From NCBI GenBank assembly GCA_905236205.1, contig CAJOPF010000123.1, positions 1-33,103 of the forward strand: a stretch of 33,103 bases of DNA, given 5' to 3'. Positions 7,856 to 16,592 of the stretch are shown one piece after another (the first letter of the stretch is position 1; each line of letters opens with the position of its first letter). Made by a program: the position numbers and the translations under genes. The notes below the pieces were generated by a model. That model was not told the DNA's origin and made no database searches. It saw only the letters and a program-made list of their open reading frames with translations. Source of the stretch: Candidatus Gastranaerophilales bacterium (lineage in GTDB: Bacteria; Cyanobacteriota; Vampirovibrionia; Gastranaerophilales; Gastranaerophilaceae).

Positions 7856-8665
7856 ATGATACATCCATCGGCAATAATTCATGAAACAGCAAAAATAGCG
7901 GAAGATGCATATATCGGACCAAATGTTGTAATTGGTGAAAATGTTGTAATCGGCAGCGGTACAAGGGTTATCTCAAGTGCATTTATTGAGTTTGCGGAAA
8001 TCGGTAAAAATTGTACCATAAGTCCTTTTGCAACAATAGGTTCAGAACCTCAGGATTTAGGTTATAAAGGTGAGCCTACAAAAGTTGTTATTGGCGATGA
8101 AGTTATTATAAAAGAAAATGTAACTGTTCATAGAGGGGCTGCTTGTGGTGATTTCACAACAAAAATAGGTAACAAATGCTTGCTTATGGCAGGGGTTCAT
8201 GTTGCACATAATTGTGTTTTGGCTGACCAAGTAATTATGGCAAACCTTGCAACTCTCGGCGGACACTGTCATGTTGGTTTTGGTGCTTGGCTTGGCGGAA
8301 TGACCGTTTTTCATCAAAATGTAAGAGTTGGTGATATGGCTATAATTAGTGGTTTTTCTGCTACAAGACAAGATATTTTACCTTATTCAAAAGGTGAAGG
8401 CAGACCTCCTGTTCCGAAAGGGTTAAATGTTGTTGCGATGAGAAGACGTGGTGTGTCAAAAGAAGACAGAATTAACACAAATGCTGCATTTAAGCTTCTT
8501 GTTTCACCTGAATATAACACTACTCAGGCAATTGAAAAAATTAAAGCAGATATTCGAATGAATGAATATATTGAAAAAATGATTGAATTTATAAAATCAT
8601 CAAAAAGAGGTGTACTTTTAAAATCTCATAAACAGGGCTTTGAAAGTCTTAACAACGAAGAATAA
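7856..8665 (+). CDS. lpxA: Acyl-[ACP]--UDP-N-acetylglucosamine O-acyltransferase
   Basis: This 269-residue enzyme catalyses the first step of lipid A synthesis, transferring a hydroxyacyl chain from acyl-ACP to the 3-OH of UDP-GlcNAc. The N-terminal two thirds is a left-handed beta-helix of hexapeptide repeats. The catalytic histidine is H118 in HVAHN, with the supporting histidines H137 (GGH) and H153 (FHQ). The C-terminal helical part begins after the RRRGVSKEDR segment. Start and length match the family (MIHP... opening). An out-of-frame ATG four bases upstream is rejected. lpxA stands alone, without the usual lpxC/fabZ/lpxB/lpxD neighbours. Its presence is strong evidence for a lipid A outer membrane. 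Confidence 0.95.
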   Translation: MIHPSAIIHETAKIAEDAYIGPNVVIGENVVIGSGTRVISSAFIEFAEIGKNCTISPFATIGSEPQDLGYKGEPTKVVIGDEVIIKENVTVHRGAACGDFTTKIGNKCLLMAGVHVAHNCVLADQVIMANLATLGGHCHVGFGAWLGGMTVFHQNVRVGDMAIISGFSATRQDILPYSKGEGRPPVPKGLNVVAMRRRGVSKEDRINTNAAFKLLVSPEYNTTQAIEKIKADIRMNEYIEKMIEFIKSSKRGVLLKSHKQGFESLNNEE

Positions 8666-8696
8666 AAAAGGCGGCTGCATTGCAGCCGCCTTTTTT
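8664..8696. terminator. Bidirectional terminator shared by lpxA and dnaE
   Basis: A perfect GC-rich stem, GGCGGCTGCA (8670-8679) with TGCAGCCGCC (8681-8690), is flanked by six A on the left and six T on the right. It therefore works on both strands. It lies between the lpxA stop and the convergent dnaE stop. Confidence 0.93.
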
Positions 8697-8698
8697 AT

Positions 8699-11600
8699 TT
8701 ATATTTTTTCTTCAATTGATTTAATTTCAATATCAATTTTATTTGGAATAAAGTTTTTAACCGCGTGTTCCAAATCATTTGATGCCGTAACCCAAAATGT
8801 TGATGAAGAAGCAATTTTTACTTCGTTTTCTTCGTCTTTTATTTTTATTATGACAGGATCAGAACCTGGGTATTTTGCCAAAATGTCTTTCATCGCAACA
8901 AGTTCTTCGTAGCGAACGTCGTCATTTATTGATATTACAAATAAATTGGAATTGTCGACAGGGGTTACATTATCAACGATAATATTTGGTTCGTCTTCAT
9001 TTTTATAACTTACTTTACCTGTTATTATTATCTTATTATCTGTTTCCATAAAACTGTTAAAATCTGCGAATTTTTTATGGAAGCAAATAGCTTCAATTTT
9101 ACCTGTCAAATCTTCCAACATTATTACTTTTCTGTATTTTGTAGGATCATCTTTATATTGAAAAGTTTTAGCAGAGGTTACAAGACCGCACAAAGAAACA
9201 ATTTTATCTTTAGGTAAATCTTTTATTTCAGAAACTTTGTGCGTTTCAAGAAATTTCATTTTATCCATTATGGAAGAAAGCGGATGAGATGTTACATAAA
9301 ATCCCAAAAATTCTTTTTCAAAAGCCAAAAGTTCTTTTTCTGAGTATTCTTCGTCTGAACCTGACAATTGGAATTGAGTGCTTGCAAAATCTTCATTATC
9401 TTCCAAGCCTGCAAAAAGACTTGTTTGTCCTAATTCTTTTGCTTTTGCCTCTTTACTTGCCGTATTTACAATGTATTCTAAATTTTCAAAAAGTTGTTTA
9501 CGGCTTTTTTCAAGATTTGCAAAGGCACCTGATTTAATCAAACCTTCCAAAACTCTTTTGTTTGTGGCTTTTGGGTCTATTCTTTTACAATAATCATAAA
9601 TAGACTTAAATTCACCGTTTTCTTCACGTTCTTTGATAATCATATCTACAACAACTTCACCAACTTGTTTTACGGAAGCAAGTCCGAAACGGATATTATC
9701 TCCGTCAGGTGTAAATTCTGAGTATGATTTGTTGATATCAGGCGGAAGAACTTTTATACCTTTTTTATTACATTCTTCAATATACAATTGAGTTTTTTCT
9801 TGTTCTGTTGAAACGCTTGAAAGTAAGCAAGCCATATATTCAACAGGATAATGACATTTTAAATAAGCTGTTTGGTAAGCAACAAAAGCATAAGCTGCCG
9901 AGTGGCTTCGGTTAAAGCAGTAAGAAGCAAATTTTTCAATTTGTTCAAACAAAGTGGTCGCATCTTGTGCTGACATACCATGTCGGGCAGAGCCTTCAAT
10001 GAATTTACCTTTTTGCTTTTGCATTTCTTCAACTTTTTTCTTACCCATCATACGTCTTACCATATCGGCTTGACCTAATGAGTAGTCAGCAAGAGTTTGG
10101 AACACCTGCATGATTTGCTCTTGATACACGATTGTTCCGTAAGTATCCTTTAAAACAGGTTCTAATGACGGATGTGCATAAGTAATAGCTTTTCTGCCAT
10201 GTTTTCTGTCAACAAACTCATCAACCATGCCTGAATCTAACGGACCTGGGCGGAAAAGGGCAACCAATGCGCCCAAATCTTCAAACACGTCAGGACGAAG
10301 TCTTTTAACCAAGTTTTTCATACCTGCGGATTCTAATTGGAATATACCGTCTGTATCACCTCTCATGAGCATTTCATAAGTAGGTTTATCATCAAGCGGA
10401 ATATGGTTAATATCAACGTCTATACCTTGGCGTTTTTTTATAGCATCAAGTGTTTTATAAATTGTTGTAAGGTTTCTCAAGCCCAAAAAGTCCATTTTTA
10501 AAAGGCTTAAAACTTCGGTAACATCATGAGGCGGATAACCTGTTTGAACGATGCCGTCTTTTGACGGTTGAACAGGCAGGATTTCATCAAGAGGTTTTGG
10601 AGCAATAATTACACCGGCAGCGTGTGTGCCTGTGTTATTTTTAATTCCTTCAATACCTACCGCCAAATCTATCCATTTTTTCATACCGACGGTTTTGCCT
10701 GTTTCAATATCAATTACAAACTGTTTATCCTCGTCGTATAATTGCCTTAATTCACTACCTTCGTATTTGATTGCAGCGCCAAGAGTTTTTGCCTTATCAT
10801 TTTGAGTTAATGCGTATTCAATACATGGGTCAATAAGTGCAGCCATTTTGTTACTGTCGGCAAACGGTATCCTTAAAATTCTGGCAACACCTTTAAATGC
10901 GGCTTTTGCGGCATAAGTACCAAAGGTTATAATTTGACAAACCTTGTCTTCTCCGTATTTTTTTGTTACGTAGTCAATAACTTCTCCGCGGCGTTCAATA
11001 CAAAAGTCGATATCAATATCGGGCATTGTAAAACGTTCAGGATTTAAAAATCTTTCAAACAAAAGTTTGTGTTCAATAGGATCCAAATCTGTAATTTCAA
11101 GAGCATAGGCAACAAGTGAACCTGCGGCTGAACCACGCCCCGGACCTACAGGAATACCGTGTGTTTTTGCATAGTGAATAAAATCCCATGTAATTAAAAA
11201 GTAAGCCGCAAACCCCATTTGTTCTATTACGCCCAATTCGTATTCAGCACGTTCCCGTAATTCTTTTGTAATTTCTCCGTAGCGATTTTTTACACCTTCC
11301 ATTACAAGATAAGTTAAATAACTTTCTGTTGTATGATTTTTAGGCACTTCATAGTTTGGAAGCGGTGATTTTCCGAGTTCAAGTGTTAAATGGCATTTGT
11401 CTGCGATTTTGACTGTGTTTGCAATACATTTTCCAAATAAATCTTCATCCATCCAAGAAAAAGATTGTCTCAGTTGTTCTGCATTTTTTACATAAAATTC
11501 ATTACCCTCAAAATGAAAACGGTTAGGGTCATCTTTTTCTGAATTAGTATTCATGCACAACAGGGTATCGTGCATGTCTGCATCTTCTTTATGTAAATAA

Positions 11601-12220
11601 TGTGAGTCATTGGTAATAACCATTTCAATACCAAGTTCGTTTGCTATTGAAATAAGTTCAGGATTTGTCTTTTTTTGGTCTTCCAAACCATGGTCCTGTA
11701 ATTCAATATAATAATCTTCACCAAATAACTCTTTATATTGCTTTGCAACTTCTCTTGCTTTTTCAGGCTCATGATGAAGAAGATTTTGTAAAACTTCTCC
11801 GCCAAGGCATGCCGATAAACAGATTAAACCTTTGTGGTGTTCTTTAATTAGTTCCCAGTTAATACGCGGATGAACATACTTACCTTCACACCATGCAACT
11901 GACGTTAGTTTAATTAAATTTTTGTAACCGTCTTTATCTTTTGCAAGCAAAATCAAGTGGTAACAAGGGTTATTCGCTTTATCACGTTCTTTTATGTCGC
12001 CATTATGCACATAAAATTCACAACCCAGAATAGGCTTGATACCTGCCTCTTTTGCTGTTGTGTAAAGTTCCATATCTCCGTACATTACACCATGGTCGGT
12101 AATTGCAACTGCAGGAAATTCTTCTTCTTTTGCAAATTTACACAAATCGTCTATTTTTATTGCGCCGTCAAGAAGTGAATATTCTGTGTGCAAGTGTAAC
12201 GGTACATACGGTCTTCTCAT
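8699..12220 (-). CDS. dnaE: DNA polymerase III alpha subunit (replicative polymerase)
   Basis: This 1173-residue protein is the catalytic subunit of the chromosomal replicase. The N-terminal PHP domain (about 5-270) keeps metal-ligand motifs HLHTEYS (9-15), TDHG (41-44), CEFY (67-70) and NDSHY (204-208). The polymerase core carries GPGRGSAAGSLVAY (359-372) and the catalytic aspartates D401 and D403 in MPDIDID, with a third at D577 in KMDFLGL. The fingers and helix-hairpin region contain CFNRSHSAAYA, and the C-terminal part holds the OB fold. Length fits DnaE1, not the shorter DnaE2/ImuC or the PolC type. An AAGGGG ribosome site precedes the ATG. The gene stands alone and ends at the terminator shared with lpxA. 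Confidence 0.97.
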   Translation of the reverse strand: MRRPYVPLHLHTEYSLLDGAIKIDDLCKFAKEEEFPAVAITDHGVMYGDMELYTTAKEAGIKPILGCEFYVHNGDIKERDKANNPCYHLILLAKDKDGYKNLIKLTSVAWCEGKYVHPRINWELIKEHHKGLICLSACLGGEVLQNLLHHEPEKAREVAKQYKELFGEDYYIELQDHGLEDQKKTNPELISIANELGIEMVITNDSHYLHKEDADMHDTLLCMNTNSEKDDPNRFHFEGNEFYVKNAEQLRQSFSWMDEDLFGKCIANTVKIADKCHLTLELGKSPLPNYEVPKNHTTESYLTYLVMEGVKNRYGEITKELRERAEYELGVIEQMGFAAYFLITWDFIHYAKTHGIPVGPGRGSAAGSLVAYALEITDLDPIEHKLLFERFLNPERFTMPDIDIDFCIERRGEVIDYVTKKYGEDKVCQIITFGTYAAKAAFKGVARILRIPFADSNKMAALIDPCIEYALTQNDKAKTLGAAIKYEGSELRQLYDEDKQFVIDIETGKTVGMKKWIDLAVGIEGIKNNTGTHAAGVIIAPKPLDEILPVQPSKDGIVQTGYPPHDVTEVLSLLKMDFLGLRNLTTIYKTLDAIKKRQGIDVDINHIPLDDKPTYEMLMRGDTDGIFQLESAGMKNLVKRLRPDVFEDLGALVALFRPGPLDSGMVDEFVDRKHGRKAITYAHPSLEPVLKDTYGTIVYQEQIMQVFQTLADYSLGQADMVRRMMGKKKVEEMQKQKGKFIEGSARHGMSAQDATTLFEQIEKFASYCFNRSHSAAYAFVAYQTAYLKCHYPVEYMACLLSSVSTEQEKTQLYIEECNKKGIKVLPPDINKSYSEFTPDGDNIRFGLASVKQVGEVVVDMIIKEREENGEFKSIYDYCKRIDPKATNKRVLEGLIKSGAFANLEKSRKQLFENLEYIVNTASKEAKAKELGQTSLFAGLEDNEDFASTQFQLSGSDEEYSEKELLAFEKEFLGFYVTSHPLSSIMDKMKFLETHKVSEIKDLPKDKIVSLCGLVTSAKTFQYKDDPTKYRKVIMLEDLTGKIEAICFHKKFADFNSFMETDNKIIITGKVSYKNEDEPNIIVDNVTPVDNSNLFVISINDDVRYEELVAMKDILAKYPGSDPVIIKIKDEENEVKIASSSTFWVTASNDLEHAVKNFIPNKIDIEIKSIEEKI

Positions 12221-12267
12221 TCAACTACCCCTTAATTTCTTTATAATACAAGTTTATCATGCAAGGG

Positions 12268-12282
12268 TGACATTTTCTGTCA
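12268..12282. promoter_or_regulatory. Short inverted repeat upstream of dnaE
   Basis: TGACA (12268-12272) and TGTCA (12278-12282) form a 5-bp inverted repeat with a five-base spacer, 48-62 bases upstream of the dnaE start. Its size and place would suit a regulator site near the dnaE promoter, but no known consensus is recognised. Confidence 0.25.
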
Positions 12283-12301
12283 TTATTAAGAATTGTGAGT
12301 T

Positions 12302-12341
12302 AAAAAAAATAAAACGACCAATTATATTTAATTGGTCGTTT
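12302..12341 (-). terminator. Terminator of the oadGAB operon
   Basis: A perfect 13-bp stem (12312-12324 with 12329-12341; core ACGACCAATT / AATTGGTCGT) and a TATT loop lie just past the oadB stop. Read on the minus strand it is followed by a T-rich tail (12311 down to 12302). Confidence 0.88.
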
Positions 12342-12360
12342 CAATTTATTTTGTTAAATA

Positions 12361-13548
12361 TTAGTGGCAAAGTGCAAGTAAGATACCTGCTGCAACAGCA
12401 GAACCGATTACACCTGCAACGTTTGGTCCCATTGCGTGCATCAATAAGAAGTTTTGAGGATTTGATTCCAAGCCGACTTTATTAACTACACGTGCTGCCA
12501 TTGGAACTGCTGAAACACCTGCTGCACCAATAAGCGGGTTGATTTTAGTTTTAGAAAATAAATTCATTATTTTTGCAAAAATAACACCTGATGCTGTTGC
12601 AATTGAAAAGGCGCACAGACCTAAGAACAATATACCTAAAGTTTCAAGTGTCAAGAATTTATCTGCCGACAATTTTGAACCAACCGACAAACCTAATAAT
12701 ATAGTTACTATATTGATAAATTCATTTTGTAATGTTTTTGCAAGTCTGTCCGTAACTCCGCATTGCATTACCAAATTACCGAATGTTAAAGCACCTAATA
12801 ATGGAGTTGCATCAGGTAAGAATATAATACATAAGCCTAAAACAACAAGAGGGAATATGATTTTTTCTCTTTTTGAAACAGGTCTTAACTGTACCATTTG
12901 AATTTTTCTTTCTGCCTCGGTTGTCAAAGCTTTCATAATAGGCGGTTGAATAATCGGAACCAATGCCATATAAGAATACGCCGCAACTGCAATTGCACCC
13001 AATAAATCAGGAGCTAATTTTGAAGTTACAAAAATTGATGTCGGGCCGTCAGCTCCGCCGATAATACCGATAGATGCCGCTTCTTGCAGACCAAAATCAA
13101 ACCCTGCATATTTTGCCAGTAACAATGCTCCCAATAAAGCACCGAATATACCGAATTGAGCGGCACCGCCAAGTAATGCCGTTTTTGGGTTTGCGATTAA
13201 CGGACCAAAGTCTGTCATTGCACCTACACCCATGAAGATAAACAGCGGGAACAGACCTCCGTCGATACCCACATGGTAAACGGTATATAAAAATCCGCCA
13301 GGTTCTGCTATTCCTGCAACGGGAATGTTTGCCAAAATACCGCCAAAACCAATCGGTAATAACAATAACGGTTCATAATTCTTTTTAATTGCCAAATATA
13401 ACAATACTAAGCAAACCAAGAACATTATAATTGCACCGTACATGTGTAAAAAGTTTTCTACGCAATTTACACCCGTAATCGGCTCCTTAACCATATTTGC
13501 AATACCTGTGATACTGCCTAAGCTTTTAAATGATTCTAATAATTGCAT
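12361..13548 (-). CDS. oadB: Sodium-pumping decarboxylase beta subunit
   Basis: This 395-residue integral membrane protein decarboxylates carboxybiotin and exports Na+. It has about ten hydrophobic helices and the family hallmark [10 protein letters not shown] (164-173, with the essential aspartate D167) in a re-entrant region. It also has the conserved N..T..LGLSVG segment in the C-terminal half and an [16 protein letters not shown] ending. Length is close to the methylmalonyl/glutaconyl-type beta subunits and a little shorter than classical OadB. It is last in the operon, 13 bases after the alpha subunit, and is followed by a terminator. The beta family is certain; the substrate is set by the alpha subunit. 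Confidence 0.95.
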   Translation of the reverse strand: MQLLESFKSLGSITGIANMVKEPITGVNCVENFLHMYGAIIMFLVCLVLLYLAIKKNYEPLLLLPIGFGGILANIPVAGIAEPGGFLYTVYHVGIDGGLFPLFIFMGVGAMTDFGPLIANPKTALLGGAAQFGIFGALLGALLLAKYAGFDFGLQEAASIGIIGGADGPTSIFVTSKLAPDLLGAIAVAAYSYMALVPIIQPPIMKALTTEAERKIQMVQLRPVSKREKIIFPLVVLGLCIIFLPDATPLLGALTFGNLVMQCGVTDRLAKTLQNEFINIVTILLGLSVGSKLSADKFLTLETLGILFLGLCAFSIATASGVIFAKIMNLFSKTKINPLIGAAGVSAVPMAARVVNKVGLESNPQNFLLMHAMGPNVAGVIGSAVAAGILLALCH

Positions 13549-13561
13549 TTTTCACCCCTAT

Positions 13562-15370
13562 CTATTCCAGAGTTACCAACACTTGACCAGGGTTAACAGT
13601 TGCACCTACGTCAACTCTTACTGAACCGACTTTGCCTGCTCTAGGAGCTTTAATTTCTGTTTCCATTTTCATTGCTTCCATTAAAATTAAAACGTCGCCT
13701 TCTTGAACAGAATCTCCGCTTCGTGCTATAACTTTTAAAATTGCACCAGGTAAAGGCGCTTTGATTTCTTCTGCGCTTCCTGAAGATGAAGATGAAGCTT
13801 GAGCTGTTTCTTTAATGCCTTCAGTAATTGAAACGTCATAAGATTTACCGTTAACAATTGCTTTATCACCGTCAATTTTAACCGCATAGTTTTTGCCGTT
13901 AACAGTAACTGTTGCGCCGTCTTTATAATTGTTAGCTGAAGCCGCTGCTTTTTGACCTTTGTTAACTAAAACTTTACCTTTGCCTAATAAGAAATCAATA
14001 CCTTTATCCGCATTGGCATCTTTGCACGCCGCAGCAATAAACAAATTTTCATCTGTAACAGGTAAGCCTGCAGCTTTCAATCTTTCTTCTGCCGCTTTTA
14101 AACCTTTTTCAGGATCTTTTTCGTTCAAATCTACAACTTTTTCTGTTGTAGGTTGTAACCCTGTTTTTTCTTCTGCCCATTTAACCAATTCAGGATCAGG
14201 TTCACAAGGTGTTTTTCCGAAATAACCCAAAATCATTTTTGCATAACCTGGGTTTGCTTGATCCCAAGGTTTTTCGGTAACTGCATTTAAGAACGATTGT
14301 TGAGCATAGAATTGAGATACAGGTGTAACTGATGTTCCAAAACCTGCTCTTTCAACAACTTCTTTCATATTTGCAATAACTTTAGGGAATTTGTCCAACA
14401 TGCCCATATCTCTTAATTGGTCAACAGTTGTAGCTGTTGCACCACCAGGGAGAGGAGCTTGAATTAAGATTGGGTTAACAGCCAAAGAAATTGGAGAAAG
14501 AGTGTAATCTTTCATACATTCTTTGAATATTTCTTCTGTTTCCATAATCTTTTTAATATCTAAGCCTAAATCATATTCTGTACCTTTTAGGGCGTGCCAC
14601 ATTGAGATAATATCAGGTTGAGCAGTACCGCCTGATACAGGTTTCATTGACAAGTCAATTCCGTCTGCACCACCGTCTAAGGCTGCCAAATATGCTGCTA
14701 AACCTGTACCTGCCGTTTCGTGGGAGTGGAAGCGGATATGTGCGTCAGAACCTAAAATTTCACGAGCCATTTTAACTGTTGCGTACACTTTTCTTGGATT
14801 AGACGTTCCAGAAGCATCTTTGAATGCCAAAGAATCAAACGGTAAACCGGAATCTAAAATGTTTCTTAAAACTCTTTCGTAGAAAGCTACATCGTGAGCG
14901 CCTTCACAACCGTATGGCAATTCCATCATTGTGATTGTAACTTCGTGTTGCAAACCATGTTGTTTAATACTGTTTGCAGAATCAATCAGGTTGTTTACAT
15001 CGTTTAAAGCATCAAAGTTTCTGATAACATCAATACCATGTTTTTTAAACATTTTTGCGTGTAAATCAATTACATCACGAGGTTGTGAATTTAAACCTAC
15101 AACGTTAACGCCTCTTGCTAAAGATTGCAATTTAACGTCAGGACCTGCAGTTTCTCTGATTTTATCCATTGTTTCAAAAGCATTTTCATTACAGAAGAAA
15201 ATAGGCGCTTGAAATCTTGCCCCGCCTGCAACTTCAAAATGCTTGATACCTGCATCTACTGCTGATTTTAAAGCAGGTAAAAAATCTTCCAGCAAAACTC
15301 TTGCTCCGAATACAGATTGGAAACCGTCTCTGAAAGACGTATCCATAACTTTAATCAATTTTTTTGTCAT
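13562..15370 (-). CDS. oadA: Oxaloacetate decarboxylase alpha subunit (biotin carboxyltransferase)
   Basis: This 602-residue protein moves CO2 from oxaloacetate to its own biotin. The N-terminal carboxyltransferase TIM barrel (about 1-290) has metal ligands D15, H215 and H217 (RFHSHETAG) and the active-site lysine K184 (FKDASG). The conserved carboxylase domain follows (about 300-470), then a Ser/Ala linker, and a biotinyl domain (about 535-602) with EAMKMET; biotin would be on K568, 34 residues from the end, as usual. The opening reads DTSFRDGFQS where classical OadA has D.(T)LRDAHQS, marking a divergent branch. The alternative, a pyruvate carboxylase B subunit, is less likely because beta and gamma pump subunits flank it. 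Confidence 0.9.
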   Translation of the reverse strand: MTKKLIKVMDTSFRDGFQSVFGARVLLEDFLPALKSAVDAGIKHFEVAGGARFQAPIFFCNENAFETMDKIRETAGPDVKLQSLARGVNVVGLNSQPRDVIDLHAKMFKKHGIDVIRNFDALNDVNNLIDSANSIKQHGLQHEVTITMMELPYGCEGAHDVAFYERVLRNILDSGLPFDSLAFKDASGTSNPRKVYATVKMAREILGSDAHIRFHSHETAGTGLAAYLAALDGGADGIDLSMKPVSGGTAQPDIISMWHALKGTEYDLGLDIKKIMETEEIFKECMKDYTLSPISLAVNPILIQAPLPGGATATTVDQLRDMGMLDKFPKVIANMKEVVERAGFGTSVTPVSQFYAQQSFLNAVTEKPWDQANPGYAKMILGYFGKTPCEPDPELVKWAEEKTGLQPTTEKVVDLNEKDPEKGLKAAEERLKAAGLPVTDENLFIAAACKDANADKGIDFLLGKGKVLVNKGQKAAASANNYKDGATVTVNGKNYAVKIDGDKAIVNGKSYDVSITEGIKETAQASSSSSGSAEEIKAPLPGAILKVIARSGDSVQEGDVLILMEAMKMETEIKAPRAGKVGSVRVDVGATVNPGQVLVTLE

Positions 15371-15394
15371 TTTTTTATCCTTTTCTTTAAATAA

Positions 15395-15616
15395 TTAGTT
15401 CATTTTCATTTTTGCAACAGCAATAGCAACAGCAATTTCTTCATCTGTATTTGTTTCTTTACGAACAACAACAGGTGCTTCAACTTCTTCAGGCATGAAT
15501 TTACTAACAAATTCAATAGTCTTTGCCATTAGTTTCATTGCAAAAACAAGTATTGTTAAAAATAATAATACTGTACTCATTCCGACTACTGTTATTATTA
15601 GGCCTTCTTGTAACAT
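15395..15616 (-). CDS. oadG: Sodium-pumping decarboxylase gamma subunit
   Basis: This 73-residue small subunit has one N-terminal membrane helix (about 6-30, with IITVVGMSTVLLFL) and a short charged tail. It matches the OadG/MmdD-type gamma chain that holds alpha and beta together. It is first in the operon (gamma-alpha-beta order), with a strong GGAGG ribosome site and a good promoter upstream, and oadA follows 24 bases later. The family is short and loosely conserved, so identification leans on size, topology and operon position. Confidence 0.88.
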   Translation of the reverse strand: MLQEGLIITVVGMSTVLLFLTILVFAMKLMAKTIEFVSKFMPEEVEAPVVVRKETNTDEEIAVAIAVAKMKMN

Positions 15617-15639
15617 ATTTCTTGTCCTCCATACACTTA

Positions 15640-15668
15640 ATAATATAACAAAAATAAAAAATTCACAA
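15640..15668 (-). promoter_or_regulatory. oadG: Candidate promoter of the oadGAB operon
   Basis: On the minus strand, TTGTGA (15668-15663) and TATTAT (15645-15640) are separated by 17 bases, giving a leader of about 15-20 bases ending in the GGAGG site. It lies back to back with the plus-strand promoter at 15670-15697. Confidence 0.5.
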
Positions 15669-15669
15669 T

Positions 15670-15697
15670 TTGAAATTTAAAAAAAAATGATTATAAT
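15670..15697 (+). promoter_or_regulatory. Candidate promoter of the HEXXH protein gene
   Basis: TTGAAA (15670-15675) and a consensus TATAAT (15692-15697) are separated by 16 bases. The predicted start near 15704 leaves a short leader with an AGGGGA ribosome site. It is divergent from the oad promoter with only one base between the two -35 boxes, so a common regulator could act on both. Confidence 0.58.
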
Positions 15698-15726
15698 GGT
15701 ATATATATCGAGTAACAGGGGATTTT

Positions 15727-16425
15727 ATGAAGTTGAAAAAGATTTTGGCAATAACATTATTTATTTTATTTGCTTTACCGCAAACGAGTTTTGCGTTTTT
15801 GTTTAAAAAAGAAAAAGAAGCGGTAACTGTTCAACAACCGAGAGCTGCATATCCGCCAAAATATGACAGTATTTATTTGGAACAATTAAAAAAAGAATAC
15901 AAAAAAATAAGTAATGATGAAGTTATCTTGGTTGCGCTTGATATGATGAAAAATACAAATGCCGATTTTTCAAGACGTGCGATTATGGGCTATAACTTAA
16001 CAGAAAGACCTGTAAAAATTCAATTTAAGGATTTGGGCGCAATAAAAGAAGATTATGCAAATTTTGATGCATTGGGCTGGAAAAAGAAAAACGATTTATA
16101 TATTTATATAAATCCACGACACGCTGATGCTCCGCCTGCCGCATTAGCAGCACTTTTGGCTCATGAAGCTTTGCATCAGGACGAATTTAATTCCCTTGCC
16201 GAAGAAACTTATGCTTGGACTATGGAAGCTGCCGTTTGGTGTGAAATGCTTGAAATTTATCCCGAATCAAATGATGTTCAACATCCGCTTTTACAACGTG
16301 AAAATACCCTTAAACAACTGTTTGAAAAGGGTGGATATACCAATAAATACATAAAGAAAACTGTTTACGCTAACAAAGGATATCAAAATCTTCCGCAAAC
16401 TTCTCCGGGGTTTGAAAGATTGTGA
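15727..16425 (+). CDS. Exported putative zinc metallopeptidase (HEXXH)
   Basis: This 232-residue protein has a signal peptide (about 1-23, ending TSFA) and no lipobox. It carries H146-E147-A-L-H150, the HEXXH zinc motif, in LLAHEALHQDE, followed by E159-E160 in EETYAW. That is the arrangement in which a downstream glutamate supplies the third zinc ligand. A hydrophobic Ala-rich helix precedes the motif, as in zincins. No known family is recognised with confidence. It probably acts in the periplasm or on the envelope, next to but not obviously co-transcribed with the toxin-antitoxin pair. A lone HEXXH motif can arise by chance; the signal peptide, helix context and nearby glutamates make it more convincing. 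Confidence 0.72.
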   Translation: MKLKKILAITLFILFALPQTSFAFLFKKEKEAVTVQQPRAAYPPKYDSIYLEQLKKEYKKISNDEVILVALDMMKNTNADFSRRAIMGYNLTERPVKIQFKDLGAIKEDYANFDALGWKKKNDLYIYINPRHADAPPAALAALLAHEALHQDEFNSLAEETYAWTMEAAVWCEMLEIYPESNDVQHPLLQRENTLKQLFEKGGYTNKYIKKTVYANKGYQNLPQTSPGFERL

Positions 16426-16500
16426 GTCGTGAGTCGTGAAGAGTGAGTTGTGAATAGTGAGTTGAATTTCGTGAGCAGTGTTTTGTGAGTTGTGAATAGA
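16422..16500 (+). repeat. Degenerate GTGAGT-rich tandem repeat
   Basis: Directly at the HEXXH gene's stop codon, about 80 bases are built from imperfect copies of GTGAGT(T/C)GTGAA(TAG). Two short copies stand head to tail (GTGAGTCGTGAGTCGTGAA), and later two copies of GAGTTGTGAATAG appear. No hairpin or terminator is visible. It may be slipped-strand expansion of the stop-codon region. Confidence 0.7.
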
Positions 16501-16557
16501 TTTTTAATGGCTTAATTTATTTTGTATATTGTTATTATATAAAGTAAATTGTTCATC

Positions 16558-16586
16558 TTGACAAAATGTTGTTTTTAGACTACAAT
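16558..16586 (+). promoter_or_regulatory. Strong promoter placing the transcript start on the toxin ATG
   Basis: TTGACA (16558-16563) is consensus and TACAAT (16581-16586) is near consensus, with 17 bases between. The expected start at about 16593 is the A of the toxin ATG. Related CAAAATGTT and CAATGTT elements (16562 and 16583) lie about two helical turns apart and could be operator half-sites for the antitoxin. Confidence 0.75.
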
Positions 16587-16592
16587 GTTAAT

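Noticed and set aside
13562-15370. OadA as pyruvate carboxylase subunit B
   Set aside because: Membrane beta and gamma decarboxylase subunits are in the same operon and no biotin carboxylase subunit is present.
16422-16500. Possible CRISPR array
   Set aside because: Units are short, imperfect and contiguous, with no regular spacers and no cas genes.
16566-16592. ATG at 16566 as the toxin start
   Set aside because: It lies between a near-consensus -35 and -10, so it would not be in the mRNA.
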